From: Pedobacter sp. Leaf176
Lineage (GTDB): Bacteria > Bacteroidota > Bacteroidia > Sphingobacteriales > Sphingobacteriaceae
Length of the DNA: 55,429 bases
Assembly (NCBI RefSeq): GCF_001424305.1
Contig: NZ_LMPD01000006.1
Location: 633,566-688,994 of the forward strand
Direction of reading: 5' to 3'
Position numbers and translations under genes: made by a program. This document shows, piece by piece, positions 8,239 through 16,289 of the stretch. The notes beneath the pieces are model-generated. The model made no database searches, was not told where the DNA came from, and was given only the letters and a program-made list of their open reading frames with translations. Each line of letters begins with the position of its first letter. The first letter of the stretch is position 1.

Positions 8239-9075
8239 CTATATTGAATTTAATTTGTGCCGGATCATTGAATCGAACATAAGTCCGATTTTACGGTGAT
8301 TTGGAATTCGAATCCGTTCATTCATAATTCTTTCGGCAGTTAAACTTTTAATTTTAGTAAACAGTTTTTTATAATATATATATGAAAGATAAACCCCATT
8401 TCGGGAAGATCGAGGCAACATCTTAATGCCAACGAGTGCCTGCTCAAACTCAAGCTCTATTTCAATTTCGATTTCCTTCTTTTGGCGGTCGCAAAATGCA
8501 TTAAGGTTTACATTTGGAAAATAACTTCTGTTGAGCGCCTGATTATCTGCTTTCAAATCACGTAGAAAATTAACCTTCTGAAATGCAGAGCCTAACTTCA
8601 TTGCAAAAGGTTTCAACCGTTCGTACTCGATCGAATCACCATTTGCAAACACTTTTAAACACATCAAACCAACAACTTCCGCAGAGCCTAAAATATAAGT
8701 ATCGTACAATTCCGGTGTATAATGTTTATGCTCCAAATCCATTTCCATACTGTTCAAAAACAAATGGATTAACCGCTGGTCTATCTGATATTTGTTTACT
8801 ATATTTTGAAATGAATTTAATATTGGGTTTAAGCTAATACCCGAATTAATTGCCTCAAATGTATCTTCTTTAAACTTTCTTAAAAGATATTCTTTGTTGA
8901 AATTATGGAAGCTATCCACAATTTCATCAGCCAGGCGAACGAAACCGTATATAGCATAGATAGGTAGGCGCAATTCTTTGTTGAGAAAATAGATTCCAAA
9001 GGAAAAGCTGGTACTATACCTTTTCGTCGTTATTTTGCTACATTCTGCTGATAAATTGTCAAATATCTCTTTCAT
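8239..9075 (-). CDS. crtB: Phytoene/squalene synthase family protein (likely phytoene synthase)
   Basis: Condenses two geranylgeranyl diphosphates to phytoene, the first committed carotenoid step. The protein has 278 aa. The two aspartate-rich motifs are DEIVD (residues 50-54) in YGFVRLADEIVDSF, and DLKAD (173-177) in QKVNFLRDLKAD. The family substrate-binding segment RYSTSFSFG is near residue 19. Its ATG overlaps the stop of the upstream MerR-type regulator in an ATGA arrangement, and idi follows by 17 bp, which supports a carotenoid role over squalene synthesis. The other pigment genes (crtI, crtY, crtZ) are not in the window. Confidence 0.88.
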   Translation of the reverse strand: MKEIFDNLSAECSKITTKRYSTSFSFGIYFLNKELRLPIYAIYGFVRLADEIVDSFHNFNKEYLLRKFKEDTFEAINSGISLNPILNSFQNIVNKYQIDQRLIHLFLNSMEMDLEHKHYTPELYDTYILGSAEVVGLMCLKVFANGDSIEYERLKPFAMKLGSAFQKVNFLRDLKADNQALNRSYFPNVNLNAFCDRQKKEIEIEIELEFEQALVGIKMLPRSSRNGVYLSYIYYKKLFTKIKSLTAERIMNERIRIPNHRKIGLMFDSMIRHKLNSI

Positions 9076-9965
9076 GAAGTAATTGGATTTTGGATTATTT
9101 GTTCAAATTCTTCCAGAGAATAAAAACAGTTGAAATTTGAGGGTAGCGATAATTGTTCGATTAAATACCTGTTGCCAGCAAGATTTACTTTTAAAGTAGA
9201 ACAGGCTTTTTGCAAATCATCTATATATTTTTGAGTGGCCTTTTTTGGCCTCAGGTTAATTAAAAATAAAAGCACATTATCTATTTTATTTTCTTGCAAA
9301 GCTCTTTCAATTGATTTTAAGGGAACTTTTGACCCTAAAAAAATTACATCTCTATTGTTGGCTCTCAAAAGATAATGGGCGAACAATAATCCAACATCAT
9401 GGTCTTCATCTTCAGGTAAGAAAAGCAACCAGGTTTCTTTCCCCTTTTTTATTAAGGGAAGCTTGTCGATTGAGGCGAAGATTTTTCTTCTTAAAATATT
9501 GGTCAAAAAATGTTCCTGAGCGGGGCATATATCGTCTTTACGCCACATTAAACCGAGCCTGACTAAAAGCGGATAAATAACGTTACGATAGCACTCTGAA
9601 ATACCAAATCGATTAATGCATGAGGTCAATAATTTATCGAAGTTGTATTCATTGTAGCTGATACCAAACTTGACAAGTTGTGTAATGTAGTAATCAAATT
9701 TAGAAAAAACTGCATCAACAGCCAACTGTTTATCTAACAATAATTCAAATTCAGATTCAGATAAACTACAAATTTTTGATATTTTTAATCCGGATTGATT
9801 CAGGCTTACAATATTTAAAAGTTTCTTCAAATCATCATCGTCATAAAGACGTGTGTTCCCTTCCGTTCTAACCGGTTTTAATGCATTATACCTTTGCTCC
9901 CACATGCGTATCGTATGCGAATGAATCCCTGAAAGTTGCTCAAGCTTAGCTATGGAGTAAAACAT
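9072..9965 (-). CDS. MerR-family regulator with B12-binding domain (CarH/LitR-like)
   Basis: A 297-aa transcription factor: MerR-type winged HTH (residues 3-70, SGIHSHTIRMWEQRY), a four-helix B12-binding-2 region (about 85-165) and a Rossmann-like B12-binding domain (about 175-290). It carries the W-x9-EH signature of CarH photoreceptors (W141, E151, H152 in MWRKDDICPAQEH) and a candidate lower cobalt ligand H189 in PEDEDHDVG. In characterised CarH proteins, adenosylcobalamin-bound tetramers repress carotenoid genes in the dark, and light releases them. Here it is translationally coupled to phytoene synthase, followed by idi, and an inverted repeat covers its own promoter. Light control is inference from these parallels; an antirepressor or light-independent role is possible. 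Confidence 0.88.
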   Translation of the reverse strand: MFYSIAKLEQLSGIHSHTIRMWEQRYNALKPVRTEGNTRLYDDDDLKKLLNIVSLNQSGLKISKICSLSESEFELLLDKQLAVDAVFSKFDYYITQLVKFGISYNEYNFDKLLTSCINRFGISECYRNVIYPLLVRLGLMWRKDDICPAQEHFLTNILRRKIFASIDKLPLIKKGKETWLLFLPEDEDHDVGLLFAHYLLRANNRDVIFLGSKVPLKSIERALQENKIDNVLLFLINLRPKKATQKYIDDLQKACSTLKVNLAGNRYLIEQLSLPSNFNCFYSLEEFEQIIQNPITS

Positions 9966-9998
9966 TTGTCTAAATATATCAAATTAAAATTTAAACAA
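9966..9998. promoter_or_regulatory. Inverted repeat, candidate operator of the MerR/CarH-like gene
   Basis: TTGTCTAAAT (9966-9975) is repeated inverted as ATTTAAACAA (9989-9998) with one mismatch and a 13-bp spacer. The repeat begins one base upstream of the regulator's ATG and overlaps the candidate -7 box, so a protein bound here would block transcription of the regulator-crtB-idi unit. Autoregulation is inferred. Confidence 0.45.
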
Positions 9999-10003
9999 AA
10001 CTA
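9996..10003 (-). promoter_or_regulatory. Candidate -7 promoter element TAGTTTTG for the carotenoid unit
   Basis: On the minus strand TAGTTTTG matches TAnnTTTG, 31-38 bases upstream of the regulator's start codon. No clear TTTG at -33 is seen. Its downstream end lies within the inverted repeat at 9966-9998. Confidence 0.4.
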
Positions 10004-10346
10004 GATTCAATAAGTTTGTGACAGAATCAGATAATTTATTCCTTTGAGTGCTGTTTATTACAAAAAAGAACACTTAACGTGTAAAGAAAATTAAGGAGGG
10101 TTTAACATTAAACAGACAGTTTCGTCATAAATAATAACTAACAGACAAAATCGTTATAATGACATGGTAAATCGATTTTATAGAAAAGAATTGTCAAATT
10201 ATTGCATAAAAGCGTTCCATTAAAAGGATAATATTTAAATTAATTTTACTTTTATATAAATGAATGATATATTTTATTTGAAAAACACCCTTTCAATATA
10301 TGTTATTTAGATAAAAATTTAAATTAAACCCTCGAAACCAAAAAAA

Positions 10347-11084
10347 ATGCCTATTAATTGTATTGCGATAGATGATGATCTAATTTCCCTGGAAGGCCTT
10401 AATTCCTATTTATCAGTTTTACCTGATTTACAATTAATTAAAAGCTTTACAGATCCTATCCGTGCTTTGACTGACATATCTGATTCAGACAAAGTAGATA
10501 TAATCTTTATGGATATAGAAATGCCGACGCTTTCCGGTATAGAGCTTGCCACGTTATTAAGGCAAAAAACGAAACATTTAATTTTCACTACTGCGCATTC
10601 CAAATACGCACTCGATGCTTTCGGCGTTAATGCAGATGCTTATTTGCTGAAGCCTTATACCATGCTTCATTTTACAGAAACAATCAACAATCTTTATCCG
10701 AACGAGAAATCAAACATTATTCCTGCTGAAAGTGATTTTTTATCGGTTTTACTACATGATGAGCCTGAAAAACTGGCTAATGTAGCATATGACAATCTAA
10801 TTGTCATGGAGCAGATAAATGATATGGTTTGCTTTAGAGTTCTAAATCACAATTATATCAGTTTTAAGGTAAACTTTCGTAAAATGCTTAGTTTGCTTAG
10901 AAACCATACGCTGTTCATTCAGGTAAATACAAATGCAATTATTTCAAAATTGCACATCAAAAGTTTCTCAGGCGACCAAATTGTTCTGACAGATGGAATA
11001 TCCGTTCATCTTGCCAATAAATACAAGGAGTCGTTCCTTTCATTTCTAAAAGAAAACCTTTTAAAAAACAATTTTAACAACTAA
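10347..11084 (+). CDS. LytTR-family response regulator (orphan)
   Basis: A 245-aa two-domain regulator. The receiver domain (1-120) has the acidic pair D9/D10, phosphoacceptor D56 in FMDIEMP, and the conserved lysine in LKPY. A LytTR DNA-binding domain follows (about 145-240); its core is degenerate but the pattern NHNYISFKVNFRKMLSLL...FIQVNTNAIIS fits. LytTR proteins bind 9-bp direct repeats. No sensor kinase is adjacent, although Bacteroidota LytTR regulators often sit beside a LytS/YehU-type kinase. It is divergent from the carotenoid unit and converges with the PQQ dehydrogenase gene; a shared terminator hairpin lies between. Confidence 0.85.
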   Translation: MPINCIAIDDDLISLEGLNSYLSVLPDLQLIKSFTDPIRALTDISDSDKVDIIFMDIEMPTLSGIELATLLRQKTKHLIFTTAHSKYALDAFGVNADAYLLKPYTMLHFTETINNLYPNEKSNIIPAESDFLSVLLHDEPEKLANVAYDNLIVMEQINDMVCFRVLNHNYISFKVNFRKMLSLLRNHTLFIQVNTNAIISKLHIKSFSGDQIVLTDGISVHLANKYKESFLSFLKENLLKNNFNN

Positions 11085-11090
11085 GGTCTT

Positions 11091-11125
11091 TCAAAATGAG
11101 CAACAATTCCTTGCGCTCATTTTGA
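11091..11125 (+). terminator. Hairpin terminator between convergent genes
   Basis: A perfect 11-bp inverted repeat (11091-11101 with 11115-11125) of the form TCAAAATGAGC/GCTCATTTTGA. It starts 7 bp after the LytTR stop and overlaps the stop codon of the convergent dehydrogenase gene, so it may act in both directions. Confidence 0.65.
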
Positions 11126-13819
11126 TTCCATGATGATGGCATTAAGTAAAATGCCACTTTGGTCATGCTGTTTGCCTGATTTAAAAATAATAAACACGTT
11201 ATGAAATTTACCATCGGAGATGTTTTCAATTGTAAAAATTGATTTTCCTGTCATCTCTTTTCCCAATAATTTACCGTTAATATTATCTAATCTGATTTCG
11301 ATTTTGTAATCATTTTGAGTGGGCAACACTGATGCATCAATCTTGATGGATGTTATAGAAGTTAAATCAATTGACTCTAATTTTAACCAACCGACATTAT
11401 CTACAAGTTTAAGCTGACCTTCGTTTTGGAGCTTAAAGCCAGAAAATTCTTTTATATCAGCAACGTTAACCAGGTTACTTTTTAAATTATATGTAGTGGT
11501 GGTGGTTAAAGGCGACAAACCTTTTGCACCCAAATCAGAATAACTCGCTTTCAAAGTTAAAACAGGTTTATTTTGATTAACGGTATTTGGGGGGATAATT
11601 TTACCAGCGCTAGGTAATGATGGAATTGAATTCTCTTTTCCGGATAAGCTCATTACCCATTCAACAATCTGCTTAACTTCATAATCTTTCATTGCCGGAT
11701 GTGCCGGCATAGGTACTTCTCCCCAAACCCCGCTGCTGCCTTTGATAATCTTTGATGCCAGGTATTCAGTCGCCTTGGGTACATTCTTATATTTTGCAGA
11801 TACCTTTTCAAATGCGGGGCCGATGGAAGCTTCCGAAACTTTATGACAAGTACTGCAATCAGATTTCATCATTAATGACTTACCGGTTAATGTTTGCGCA
11901 ACTTGTTGGTGACCCATTTGCGCACCTGCCAAATCTCTGCCTGTGGTATAAGTGTTTGATACATAAATTCTCTCTTTATCTACTTTAGCACCTTTATCTG
12001 ACACCAAAACCTGGTAATTAACTGGTTTTCCGGGAAAATAAAAGGACTTGTTACCTGCAATCAAAATATCGATTTTAGGGTGTTCATTGCCAGCAAAAAC
12101 AGTTACCGCAGCACTTTTTGCACTTGCTCTATCCGCATCAACAACTTGTACACTGACAGGGTAAGCGCCGGTTTTTGAAAATGTATATTGTATTTCCGGA
12201 ACAGTTGTTGTTTTCTTTATGCCATTTCCTAGGTTCCATATATAAGTTAGTTTATCGCCATCCGAATCGATGGCTTTGACTTTAGCCGTCATTTTATAAG
12301 GAAGCCGGCCACTAGGTTTATCGATTTTTAAATCGGTAATCATCGGAGGGCGGTTCCCTTTTAAATAATCAACTCTTGAAATTCCAGCATCAGGGTTCTT
12401 AGAAAACCAACCTTTGCCATATTCCAGAACATAAATTTTACCATCAGGCCCCAACTCCATATCAATGGGCGCAGAAAAAGACAAATTAGACAAAATCGAT
12501 TCCATCGCTATATAATCGCCGTTTGGCGACATCGTAACCGCTTTGACCCACCCCCTGACCCATTCGTAAATTATAAGTTTCCCATTATAATAATCTGGAT
12601 ACGGCGACACCCCCGGTTTATTGTATAAAACTGGTCCCGTCATCGCAGTTCTGCCGCCAGAACCTACCTGAGGAAATTCTTTTGATTCATCATAAGGATA
12701 CCATATAAATGCCGGATTAGCCGCCGGAATCTTTCCTAGGCCCGTATTATTAGGGGAATTGTTTATTGGATTTTGGGGATCGAAAGCCGCACCATTTTTC
12801 CCATCTGTATAATCATATGCTTTGTAGGGGTAGTTATTGCCGATAACATAAGGCCAGCCAAAGTTACCCGCCTTCCTCGCCTGGTTTACTTCGTCATATC
12901 CTTTCGGACCACGTAATGCATCATCTTTGGCGGCGTCGGGGCCAACTTCCCCCCAGTATAAAAAACCGTTTTTTTGATCCACTGAAATACGATATGGGTT
13001 TCGATTTCCCATTACATAAATTTCCGGCCGAGTTTTTTCAGTTCCTTTTGGAAACAAATTTCCTTCCGGAATTGTATATGTGCCATTGTCTTCCACCTTT
13101 ATTCTAAGTATCTTTCCTCTTAGGTCGTTGGTATTTCCGGCTGATCTTCTCGCATCATATTGCTCCAAGCCCGGCCTGTTATCCAGGGGTGCATAACCTT
13201 TATTAACGAATTCCTTTTTTGGCACGTCAAATGGTGTTGAATTGTCACCCGTAGAAATGTACAATAAACCATCCGGTCCAAATGCCAAAGAACCACCGGT
13301 GTGGCAACAGATTTCTCGCTGCGAATAAAACTCCAGAATAACTTTCTCGGACGACATGCTTAGCATATCATTTACCATTTTAAATCTCGACAATCTGTTA
13401 ACAGATTTACCAACTGGACTATAAAAAATATACACATATTGATTCGAAGCGTATTTTGGATCGATTGTTAAGCCTAACAGCCCTTCTTCAGCGTTAACAT
13501 TTGGATTGCTTGTTTTGAAATACACATCCAATTTGGCTGCCTCAATCAGCTTTTTTGATTGGTTTTTGTATAACATGAGCTCCCCTCTGCGCTGCGCAAC
13601 CAGTATGTCTAGATTTGGTAAAACAGCCATTTCTGTTGGTTCTGTAAATTGGCCCTGAAGTAGATTAACCTTTACAAACCTATTTTGGGCGGGTGTATCT
13701 ATTTTCAGTTTGCTATTTTGGTTTTCGGGAAATTTATCACTTACAGAATTATTACTGAACAGCGTCGACAAGACAAAGGTAAACGCAATTCCGGAAAAGA
13801 ACATTGAGGAGATTTTCAT
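11117..13819 (-). CDS. Secreted PQQ-type sugar dehydrogenase with PKD and cytochrome c domains
   Basis: A 900-aa exported oxidoreductase. Domains in order: signal peptide (1-22); six-bladed propeller of the soluble glucose/sorbosone dehydrogenase type (about 50-485), with EEGLLGLTIDP, GGSLAFGPDGLLYISTGDN and GNRNPYRISV; a PKD domain (about 490-575) with AIDSDGDKLTYIWNLGNG; a c-type cytochrome (about 640-727) with CSTCH at 655-659 and a probable axial Met704 in PMPAHP; and a C-terminal carbohydrate-binding-like beta domain (about 760-898). Such proteins probably oxidise a sugar or alcohol in the periplasm and pass electrons to heme; the true substrate and whether PQQ is the cofactor are unknown. 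It is monocistronic by appearance. Confidence 0.85.
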   Translation of the reverse strand: MKISSMFFSGIAFTFVLSTLFSNNSVSDKFPENQNSKLKIDTPAQNRFVKVNLLQGQFTEPTEMAVLPNLDILVAQRRGELMLYKNQSKKLIEAAKLDVYFKTSNPNVNAEEGLLGLTIDPKYASNQYVYIFYSPVGKSVNRLSRFKMVNDMLSMSSEKVILEFYSQREICCHTGGSLAFGPDGLLYISTGDNSTPFDVPKKEFVNKGYAPLDNRPGLEQYDARRSAGNTNDLRGKILRIKVEDNGTYTIPEGNLFPKGTEKTRPEIYVMGNRNPYRISVDQKNGFLYWGEVGPDAAKDDALRGPKGYDEVNQARKAGNFGWPYVIGNNYPYKAYDYTDGKNGAAFDPQNPINNSPNNTGLGKIPAANPAFIWYPYDESKEFPQVGSGGRTAMTGPVLYNKPGVSPYPDYYNGKLIIYEWVRGWVKAVTMSPNGDYIAMESILSNLSFSAPIDMELGPDGKIYVLEYGKGWFSKNPDAGISRVDYLKGNRPPMITDLKIDKPSGRLPYKMTAKVKAIDSDGDKLTYIWNLGNGIKKTTTVPEIQYTFSKTGAYPVSVQVVDADRASAKSAAVTVFAGNEHPKIDILIAGNKSFYFPGKPVNYQVLVSDKGAKVDKERIYVSNTYTTGRDLAGAQMGHQQVAQTLTGKSLMMKSDCSTCHKVSEASIGPAFEKVSAKYKNVPKATEYLASKIIKGSSGVWGEVPMPAHPAMKDYEVKQIVEWVMSLSGKENSIPSLPSAGKIIPPNTVNQNKPVLTLKASYSDLGAKGLSPLTTTTTYNLKSNLVNVADIKEFSGFKLQNEGQLKLVDNVGWLKLESIDLTSITSIKIDASVLPTQNDYKIEIRLDNINGKLLGKEMTGKSIFTIENISDGKFHNVFIIFKSGKQHDQSGILLNAIIMESK

Positions 13820-13955
13820 TTTGGCCAGGTAATTTATCGGATAAATATAACTAATGTTTTAAATCGGACTAAATTTCCGGCTAAAAGTTAGGGTAATATT
13901 ATTGTTGGTAAATGAATTTTGTTACAATTATTTCGTAAAAATACCACCTAACATT

Positions 13956-13963
13956 TATCTTTG
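13956..13963 (+). promoter_or_regulatory. Candidate -7 promoter element TATCTTTG
   Basis: TATCTTTG matches TAnnTTTG, 47 bp before the start of the small exported OB-fold protein. A weak TTTC stands 21 bp further upstream instead of a clear -33 TTTG. Confidence 0.4.
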
Positions 13964-14010
13964 TATTGAATCGACTTAGTCAACGTTTAAGTTTCATTAG
14001 TTATCCCTAA

Positions 14011-14361
14011 ATGAAAAAAATATTTCTTTTAACCTGCTTTGCTGTTACAAGCTTTTTTGCAAAAAGTCAGACTTTAATATTAGCAAAAGATGCACCCTCC
14101 TATATTGGAAAATCAGTTACAATTTGCGATTCTGTCTATGGTACGAAATCATTAGAAAAGATAAACCTTATCAATCTGGGCGGAAATTATCCAAAAGAAC
14201 TATTGACTGTTGTTATCAATAAAGAAGACATTAGCAAATTTTCTTCGGAACCGGCGAGCATGTACATTGGAAATAAAATTTGCGTAACAGGAACCGTTTC
14301 TGAATTCAAAGGAAAATTTCAGATAATTGTTACAGAACCAAAGCAGATTATCGTAAAATAG
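14011..14361 (+). CDS. Small exported OB-fold-like protein
   Basis: A 116-aa protein with a clear signal peptide (MKKIFLLTCFAVTSFFAKSQ, cleavage near residue 19) and a compact beta-rich domain. The pattern IGKSVTICDSVYGTKSLEKINLINLGGNYP...LTVVI...GNKICVTGTVSEFKGKFQIIV is that of the small OB-fold proteins often annotated as nucleic-acid-binding-like in Bacteroidota. It is presumably periplasmic, and a ligand is not known. It stands alone between two minus-strand genes. Confidence 0.7.
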   Translation: MKKIFLLTCFAVTSFFAKSQTLILAKDAPSYIGKSVTICDSVYGTKSLEKINLINLGGNYPKELLTVVINKEDISKFSSEPASMYIGNKICVTGTVSEFKGKFQIIVTEPKQIIVK

Positions 14362-14486
14362 GCCTTTTTGTCTTTTAACAGCTTTCCAATATTCAGCCTT
14401 ACGTTTCGTTCGTAAATAGGGCTCTGCAAGCTAGATTAATTAAGCGTATTCTTAATTCCGAGATGAACATACGGACAAAGCGACTA

Positions 14487-14960
14487 TTACTTTAAACCCG
14501 TTTTTACGAAATCATAATCGATACTTTGACCGCCGCCGGAAATGACCGCTTTAACGTTATTACCCTTCTTTGTGTAGGTTATTTTCTTTGGAAAATCATG
14601 TTGAGCATTTTCGCAGGTAAAGCTTTTATTGGTTAATGCTGTGAGCTTGAAATATACCGGTTTTTTATCAGTAGGAATCATTACCGTATAATATATTTCA
14701 TTATCCTTTATAATGAATTCGAGGTTTTCTACAAAGATCGTTTCTTTTCCTTTAAGCGTGACACCTTTTCCAACCAACTTGTTATCAGCCATTTTCGACC
14801 AGGTTTCATATCCAGACTCTCCTTGCTTGGCGTTGGCACGGTTCCATTTACCAGAAAGCCAGTTTAATTTTTTGAATTTTTGCGTGGCAGTCTCTTGAGC
14901 AGAAGCCACTGAAGCTAGAAAGAATACGGGAATCAAAAGAAATAATATGTGAACTTTCAT
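14487..14960 (-). CDS. Exported DUF6265-like protein
   Basis: A 157-aa protein with a signal peptide (to about residue 21, ASAQE) and a domain beginning FKKLNWLSGKW, the WL.G.W opening of DUF6265 and of lipocalin-like beta-barrels. Alternating beta strands run to the end (ITYTKKGNNVKAVISGGG). Function is unknown; a small periplasmic ligand-binding barrel is plausible. It is on its own transcript with a candidate TATATTTG promoter element 14-21 bp upstream. Confidence 0.7.
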   Translation of the reverse strand: MKVHILFLLIPVFFLASVASAQETATQKFKKLNWLSGKWNRANAKQGESGYETWSKMADNKLVGKGVTLKGKETIFVENLEFIIKDNEIYYTVMIPTDKKPVYFKLTALTNKSFTCENAQHDFPKKITYTKKGNNVKAVISGGGQSIDYDFVKTGLK

Positions 14961-14973
14961 ATGTTTTTTTTTC

Positions 14974-14981
14974 CAAATATA
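14974..14981 (-). promoter_or_regulatory. Candidate -7 promoter element TATATTTG
   Basis: TATATTTG on the minus strand, 14 bp before the ATG of the DUF6265-like gene, which would give a very short leader. A TTTG lies 26 bp further upstream, longer than the usual 19-bp spacing. Confidence 0.35.
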
Positions 14982-15020
14982 ACCAGTGGAGGGGACGCTG
15001 GATTGTACAAAACCGACAGG

Positions 15021-15824
15021 CTAACTTTTCTTCATTAGAAAAAAATTAGCCATATTCGCTTCTTCAAAAAAATAAGAAGAAGGATCTTCTCCTGTAAAAG
15101 CTTTGAAATTGCGAATAAAATGAGACTGGTCATAATAACCTGATTTATAAATGATTTCTGTCCAGCTGTTTTTTCCAGATTTTATCAATTCGAAAATGTA
15201 GTTGAATTTGATGATGCGCGAATAATATTTCGGGGAAAGGCCAACGTACTTTTTGAATAGCCTTTCCAGTTGTCGCTCACTTACTCCGGCGGTAGCTACC
15301 AGTTCAGATACTGGCGACATCCCATTTGAATTAAAAACAAGTTCCAATACCTGTTCTAACGGATTTTGACCTGCTGCTTTGGAAAGCTGGATAAAGTGGT
15401 TGTCCAATGTCATTTTAAGCTGCGCAATGCCCTGAAATGGCAATACAATATTTTTTAACCCACTAAATATAGCGTTAGGAATTGTATCAAGGTCGACTAT
15501 CTTATCGAGGTACAGTTCCATATTGAGGCCATATAACTGTGTCAATGCAGCAGGCTTAAGTTTGATGGCGCAAGAACCGGTTAAACCCGTATTCTCCAGG
15601 TAAAAATAGCTACTGATCTGCCCAGCCAATAAATTCGGGCTCTGGAGGTACCAGTTTCCATCAGTTTTCGCTTTGTAGACGTCTCTGTAATTGAAAATAA
15701 GTTCTGTAAATCCATCAGGAATTATTTTTTCTATTTTGGGGGTTCTATTCTCACTTTGCATCATCCAATAGCACTCGATCAGGTGCGAAATGCTGGGATC
15801 AGGTTCTAATCTGGTGAATGTCAT
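15021..15824 (-). CDS. AraC-family transcriptional regulator (DUF6597 type)
   Basis: A 267-aa regulator. The N-terminal half (residues 1-125) resembles DUF6597: I.HLIECYWMM...KIIPDGFTELIFNY with a later YFLENTGLTGSCAIKLKPAAL. The C-terminal AraC double HTH (about 155-255) has VSERQLERLFKKYVGLSPKYYSRIIKFNYIF and the second helix YYDQSHFIRNFKAFTGEDPSSYF. The effector is not known. It is upstream of, and on the same strand as, the DUF6265-like gene, with a 60-bp gap. Confidence 0.85.
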   Translation of the reverse strand: MTFTRLEPDPSISHLIECYWMMQSENRTPKIEKIIPDGFTELIFNYRDVYKAKTDGNWYLQSPNLLAGQISSYFYLENTGLTGSCAIKLKPAALTQLYGLNMELYLDKIVDLDTIPNAIFSGLKNIVLPFQGIAQLKMTLDNHFIQLSKAAGQNPLEQVLELVFNSNGMSPVSELVATAGVSERQLERLFKKYVGLSPKYYSRIIKFNYIFELIKSGKNSWTEIIYKSGYYDQSHFIRNFKAFTGEDPSSYFFEEANMANFFLMKKS

Positions 15825-16289
15825 GATCTAAAATATGAAATAGATTGAAGACCTAAGAAATAATGTACGGTTAACACCGGATATTTGTCCATTGAAGACC
15901 CTCATCACATTAATGTTGATTACAATCCTTGGCAACAAATTGACAGGTTCAATTCTGAAGAACCGTTTCCCAAACGACAAAAATCAGATCCATCATCCAT
16001 AGTAAGTTTGGCGAGCGATTTGGGAGATAACGTATATGCTGTTCAAAAGGTATGCAGCTCCATCGCTCAGGAACCAGTTGTTTTGGCGGCATCGGGTCCG
16101 GATTTTGCGGATCGATATGGCGCCTGCATTAAAATGTGTTAAAAACAAGCAAATCTCGATGGGCATTCCTATAAACAACTATTAACCGCAATCTCTGACC
16201 GCCAAATTTTATCACTTAGCTGATCCACGACAGTCGTTTAGTTGTAAACCTTGGGACACCTAAAAAAATATACCCTGTAATTTAACAGC
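15825..16289. other. Low-content intergenic region
   Basis: About 465 bp with no convincing gene. A TTG-started + strand frame (15885-16142, 85 aa) and an overlapping minus-strand frame have no recognisable motif and no supporting start signal. It may hold promoter sequence for the AraC gene. Confidence 0.45.

Larger units (their letters stand above)
9966..10346. other. Divergent regulatory region between CarH-like regulator and LytTR gene
   Basis: About 380 bp of AT-rich DNA with no gene. Besides the inverted repeat next to the regulator it holds an imperfect direct repeat: AACAGACA-nnn-TCGTnATAA at 10111-10130 and again at 10140-10159, spaced 29 bp start to start. It must hold promoters for both flanking genes. 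Confidence 0.55.

Noticed and set aside
15885..16142. TTG-started + strand frame of 85 codons
   Set aside because: No ATG, no motif, and a competing frame on the other strand; base pattern looks like non-coding DNA.
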